In this document: in pieces, positions 6,648 to 8,040 of the stretch
Position numbering within the stretch: position 1 is the first letter of the stretch
Layout: each line of letters begins with the position of its first letter
Made by a program: the position numbers and the translations under genes
Notes under the pieces: generated by a model
The model's input: the letters and a program-made list of their open reading frames with translations, nothing else
The model's database searches: none
What the model was told of the DNA's origin: nothing
DNA from: Eubacteriales bacterium
GTDB lineage: Bacteria > Bacillota > Clostridia > Peptostreptococcales > Acidaminobacteraceae
Direction of reading: 5' to 3'
Length of the DNA: 8,040 nt
Assembly: GCA_030625285.1 (NCBI GenBank)
Contig: DAOURC010000026.1
Location: 1 to 8,040, forward strand

Positions 6648-6653
6648 GGAGGT
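6648..6653 (+). promoter_or_regulatory. Ribosome binding site of ffh
   Basis: GGAGGT lies just after the ylxM TAG stop (6643-6645) and about seven bases before the ATG at 6660, which confirms the ffh start. The short intergenic gap supports co-translation from one mRNA. Confidence 0.85.
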
Positions 6654-6659
6654 AAAATA

Positions 6660-7991
6660 ATGGCTGTATTTGAAAGCTTATCAGACAAACTCCAAAGCAC
6701 CTTTAAACAATTGACGGGTCGCGGGAAACTGAGTGAAAAAGATATTAAAGAAGCAATGAGAGAAGTTAAATTGGCGTTACTTGAGGCTGATGTAAACTTT
6801 AAAATAGTTAAACAATTCATCAAAGATGTCAGCGAGAGATCAAACGGCAGCGAGGTAATGGAAAGTTTAACACCTGGGCAACAAGTCATTAAAATTGTCA
6901 ATGAAGAATTGACGAAATTGATGGGAGAAACAAATACCAAAATAAATATTTCTTCGAAACCACCGACTACAATTATGCTGGTTGGATTACAAGGTGCCGG
7001 AAAAACCACTACAGGTGGTAAACTTGGAAATCTGTTGAAAAAACAGGGGAAAAGTCCGCTTTTAGTTGCAGGTGATATTTATAGACCAGCTGCAATCAAA
7101 CAACTTCAAGTAGTGGGTGAATCTCTAGATATTCCAGTTTTTACAATGGGAGATCAAATAAATCCTGTGGATATCGCAAAAGCGAGTATCAATCACGCAA
7201 ACAAAAATAGCAATGACTTGGTTATTATAGATACTGCCGGTAGATTGCATATAGACGAGAATTTGATGGATGAATTGGTAAAAATCAAAGATGCGATCAT
7301 TCCGGATGAAATTTTATTGGTTGTGGATGCCATGACTGGTCAAGATGCTGTAAATGTGGCGGAAACCTTTAATCAGAAGTTAGGTTTGACTGGCGTTATT
7401 TTAACAAAACTCGATGGAGATACAAGAGGTGGAGCTGCCTTATCCGTTAGAGCGGTTACGGGAAAACCTATCAAATTTATCGGTGTCGGAGAAAAATTAA
7501 ATGATTTTGAGGAATTTCATCCTGATAGAATGGCTTCAAGAATTCTTGGGATGGGTGATGTTCTTACCTTGATAGAGAAGGCGCAAGAGAATTTCGACGA
7601 AGAAAAAGCTAAAAAACTTCAGAAAAAAATCAAGAATCAGGAATTGGATTTAGATGATTTCTTAGAACAAATGCAACAGATGAAAAATATGGGACCACTT
7701 AGCGATTTAATGGGTATGATACCTGGAATGAACAATAAAGCCCTCAAAAATGTAAATATTGACGATAGAGATTTAGTCAAGGTTGAAGCGATAATTCAAT
7801 CGATGACAAAAAAAGAAAGAAAATCTCCTGGCATACTTAATGCGTCAAGGAAAAAAAGAGTTGCTTCAGGTAGTGGAACGACTGTTCCGGATGTCAATAG
7901 ATTAGTTAAGCAATTTGAGCAGACGAAAAAGATGATGAAGCAGATGAATCAAATGTCGAAAGGCGGCAAATTAAATATGCCGTTTATGTAA
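6660..7991 (+). CDS. ffh: Signal recognition particle protein Ffh (SRP54)
   Basis: Ffh binds 4.5S RNA and hydrophobic signal sequences as they leave the ribosome, then docks with FtsY through paired GTPase domains. The 443-residue length is normal. The N domain covers about 1-95. The G domain shows GLQGAGKTT (G1, 109-117), DIYRPAA (G2), DTAGR (G3, 191-195), TKLDGDTRGGAAL (from 249) and GVGEKLNDFEEFHPDRMASRILGMGDV at the linker. The M domain (about 300-443) is methionine-rich, with MQQMKNMGPLSDLMGMIPGM and a closing KKMMKQMNQM. The RNA-binding segment reads NASRKKRVASGSG (394-406), the conserved SRP54 signature. All expected motifs are present and the frame is intact to TAA at 7989-7991. It is co-transcribed with ylxM and probably with rpsP beyond the window. 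Confidence 0.98.
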   Translation: MAVFESLSDKLQSTFKQLTGRGKLSEKDIKEAMREVKLALLEADVNFKIVKQFIKDVSERSNGSEVMESLTPGQQVIKIVNEELTKLMGETNTKINISSKPPTTIMLVGLQGAGKTTTGGKLGNLLKKQGKSPLLVAGDIYRPAAIKQLQVVGESLDIPVFTMGDQINPVDIAKASINHANKNSNDLVIIDTAGRLHIDENLMDELVKIKDAIIPDEILLVVDAMTGQDAVNVAETFNQKLGLTGVILTKLDGDTRGGAALSVRAVTGKPIKFIGVGEKLNDFEEFHPDRMASRILGMGDVLTLIEKAQENFDEEKAKKLQKKIKNQELDLDDFLEQMQQMKNMGPLSDLMGMIPGMNNKALKNVNIDDRDLVKVEAIIQSMTKKERKSPGILNASRKKRVASGSGTTVPDVNRLVKQFEQTKKMMKQMNQMSKGGKLNMPFM

Positions 7992-7995
7992 GTCA

Positions 7996-8014
7996 ATCAC
8001 ACTTCGGTGTTGAT
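7996..8014 (+). other. Small UUCG-loop hairpin after ffh
   Basis: ATCACAC (7996-8002) pairs with GTGT-GAT (8007-8014, one bulged T at 8011) around TTCG, giving a C(UUCG)G tetraloop stem of seven pairs. It starts five bases after the ffh stop. It is not followed by a T-run (the next bases are ATAAAAACAAAA), so it is not a normal intrinsic terminator. It may act as an mRNA end-protecting or processing structure between ffh and the next gene. Confidence 0.5.
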
Positions 8015-8030
8015 ATAAAAACAAAATATT

Positions 8031-8040
8031 TAAGGAGGTG
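8031..8040 (+). promoter_or_regulatory. Very strong Shine-Dalgarno sequence of the next gene (probably rpsP)
   Basis: TAAGGAGGTG is an uninterrupted 10-base match to the complement of the 16S rRNA 3' end. Its start codon lies beyond the window. The usual order ylxM-ffh-rpsP in Bacillota and the strength expected for a ribosomal protein gene suggest rpsP (ribosomal protein S16), but the coding sequence itself is not visible. Confidence 0.75.

Noticed and set aside
6617..7009. Minus-strand open frame of 130 codons opposite the ffh start
   Set aside because: It is fully antisense to conserved ylxM/ffh coding sequence, has no ribosome binding site I could identify, and its composition is what the reverse strand of a Lys/Glu-rich gene gives.
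7991..8031. Separate promoter for the gene after ffh (TATAAA-like bases at 8014-8019)
   Set aside because: No matching -35 box stands at the right distance, and the short gap after ffh fits co-transcription.
1..8040. tRNA or rRNA genes, CRISPR arrays, transposases, integrases, phage or toxin-antitoxin genes
   Set aside because: Nothing with the required sequence patterns was found; almost all of the window is accounted for by conserved housekeeping genes.

Overview
The window is a low-GC, mostly single-strand stretch of a Bacillota genome, most likely of the class Clostridia or Tissierellia. The gene order rnc – radical SAM gene – smc – ftsY – ylxM – ffh, followed by a very strong ribosome binding site at the right edge, is the usual clostridial arrangement leading into rpsP. 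Other signs are AT-rich codons, strong AGGAGG-type Shine-Dalgarno sequences, one TTG start, and use of TAA, TAG and TGA as stops with TGG for Trp (standard bacterial code). I cannot name the genus.

Layout, all on the + strand. Positions 1-42 hold the last 13 codons of a gene that looks like rnc (RNase III). At 44-1093 is an Elp3-type radical SAM protein without an acetyltransferase domain. At 1098-4664 is full-length smc, and at 4657-5574 is ftsY, overlapping smc by 8 bases. These four genes are packed with gaps of 1 and 4 bases and one overlap, so they read as one operon. It ends in an intrinsic terminator whose 3' arm contains the ftsY stop codon. From 5575 to about 6200 lies a small membrane-anchored protein gene of unknown function, interrupted by one in-frame TAA at 5870-5872. 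A strong promoter at 6226-6254 then starts a second unit, ylxM (6292-6645) and ffh (6660-7991). A small UUCG hairpin and a near-perfect Shine-Dalgarno sequence for the next gene, presumably rpsP, close the window.

Ffh (the SRP GTPase), FtsY (its membrane receptor) and YlxM (a small HTH protein linked to SRP) form a co-translational membrane-targeting set. SMC compacts and segregates the chromosome. RNase III processes rRNA and other double-stranded RNA. The window is therefore ordinary core-genome housekeeping, and I do not see a new defence, mobile or biosynthetic system. The points most worth a second look are the nonsense-interrupted gene between ftsY and ylxM, the 8-8-8 inverted repeat at the predicted ylxM-ffh transcription start, the altered glycine motif in the SMC hinge, and the unassigned radical SAM enzyme.
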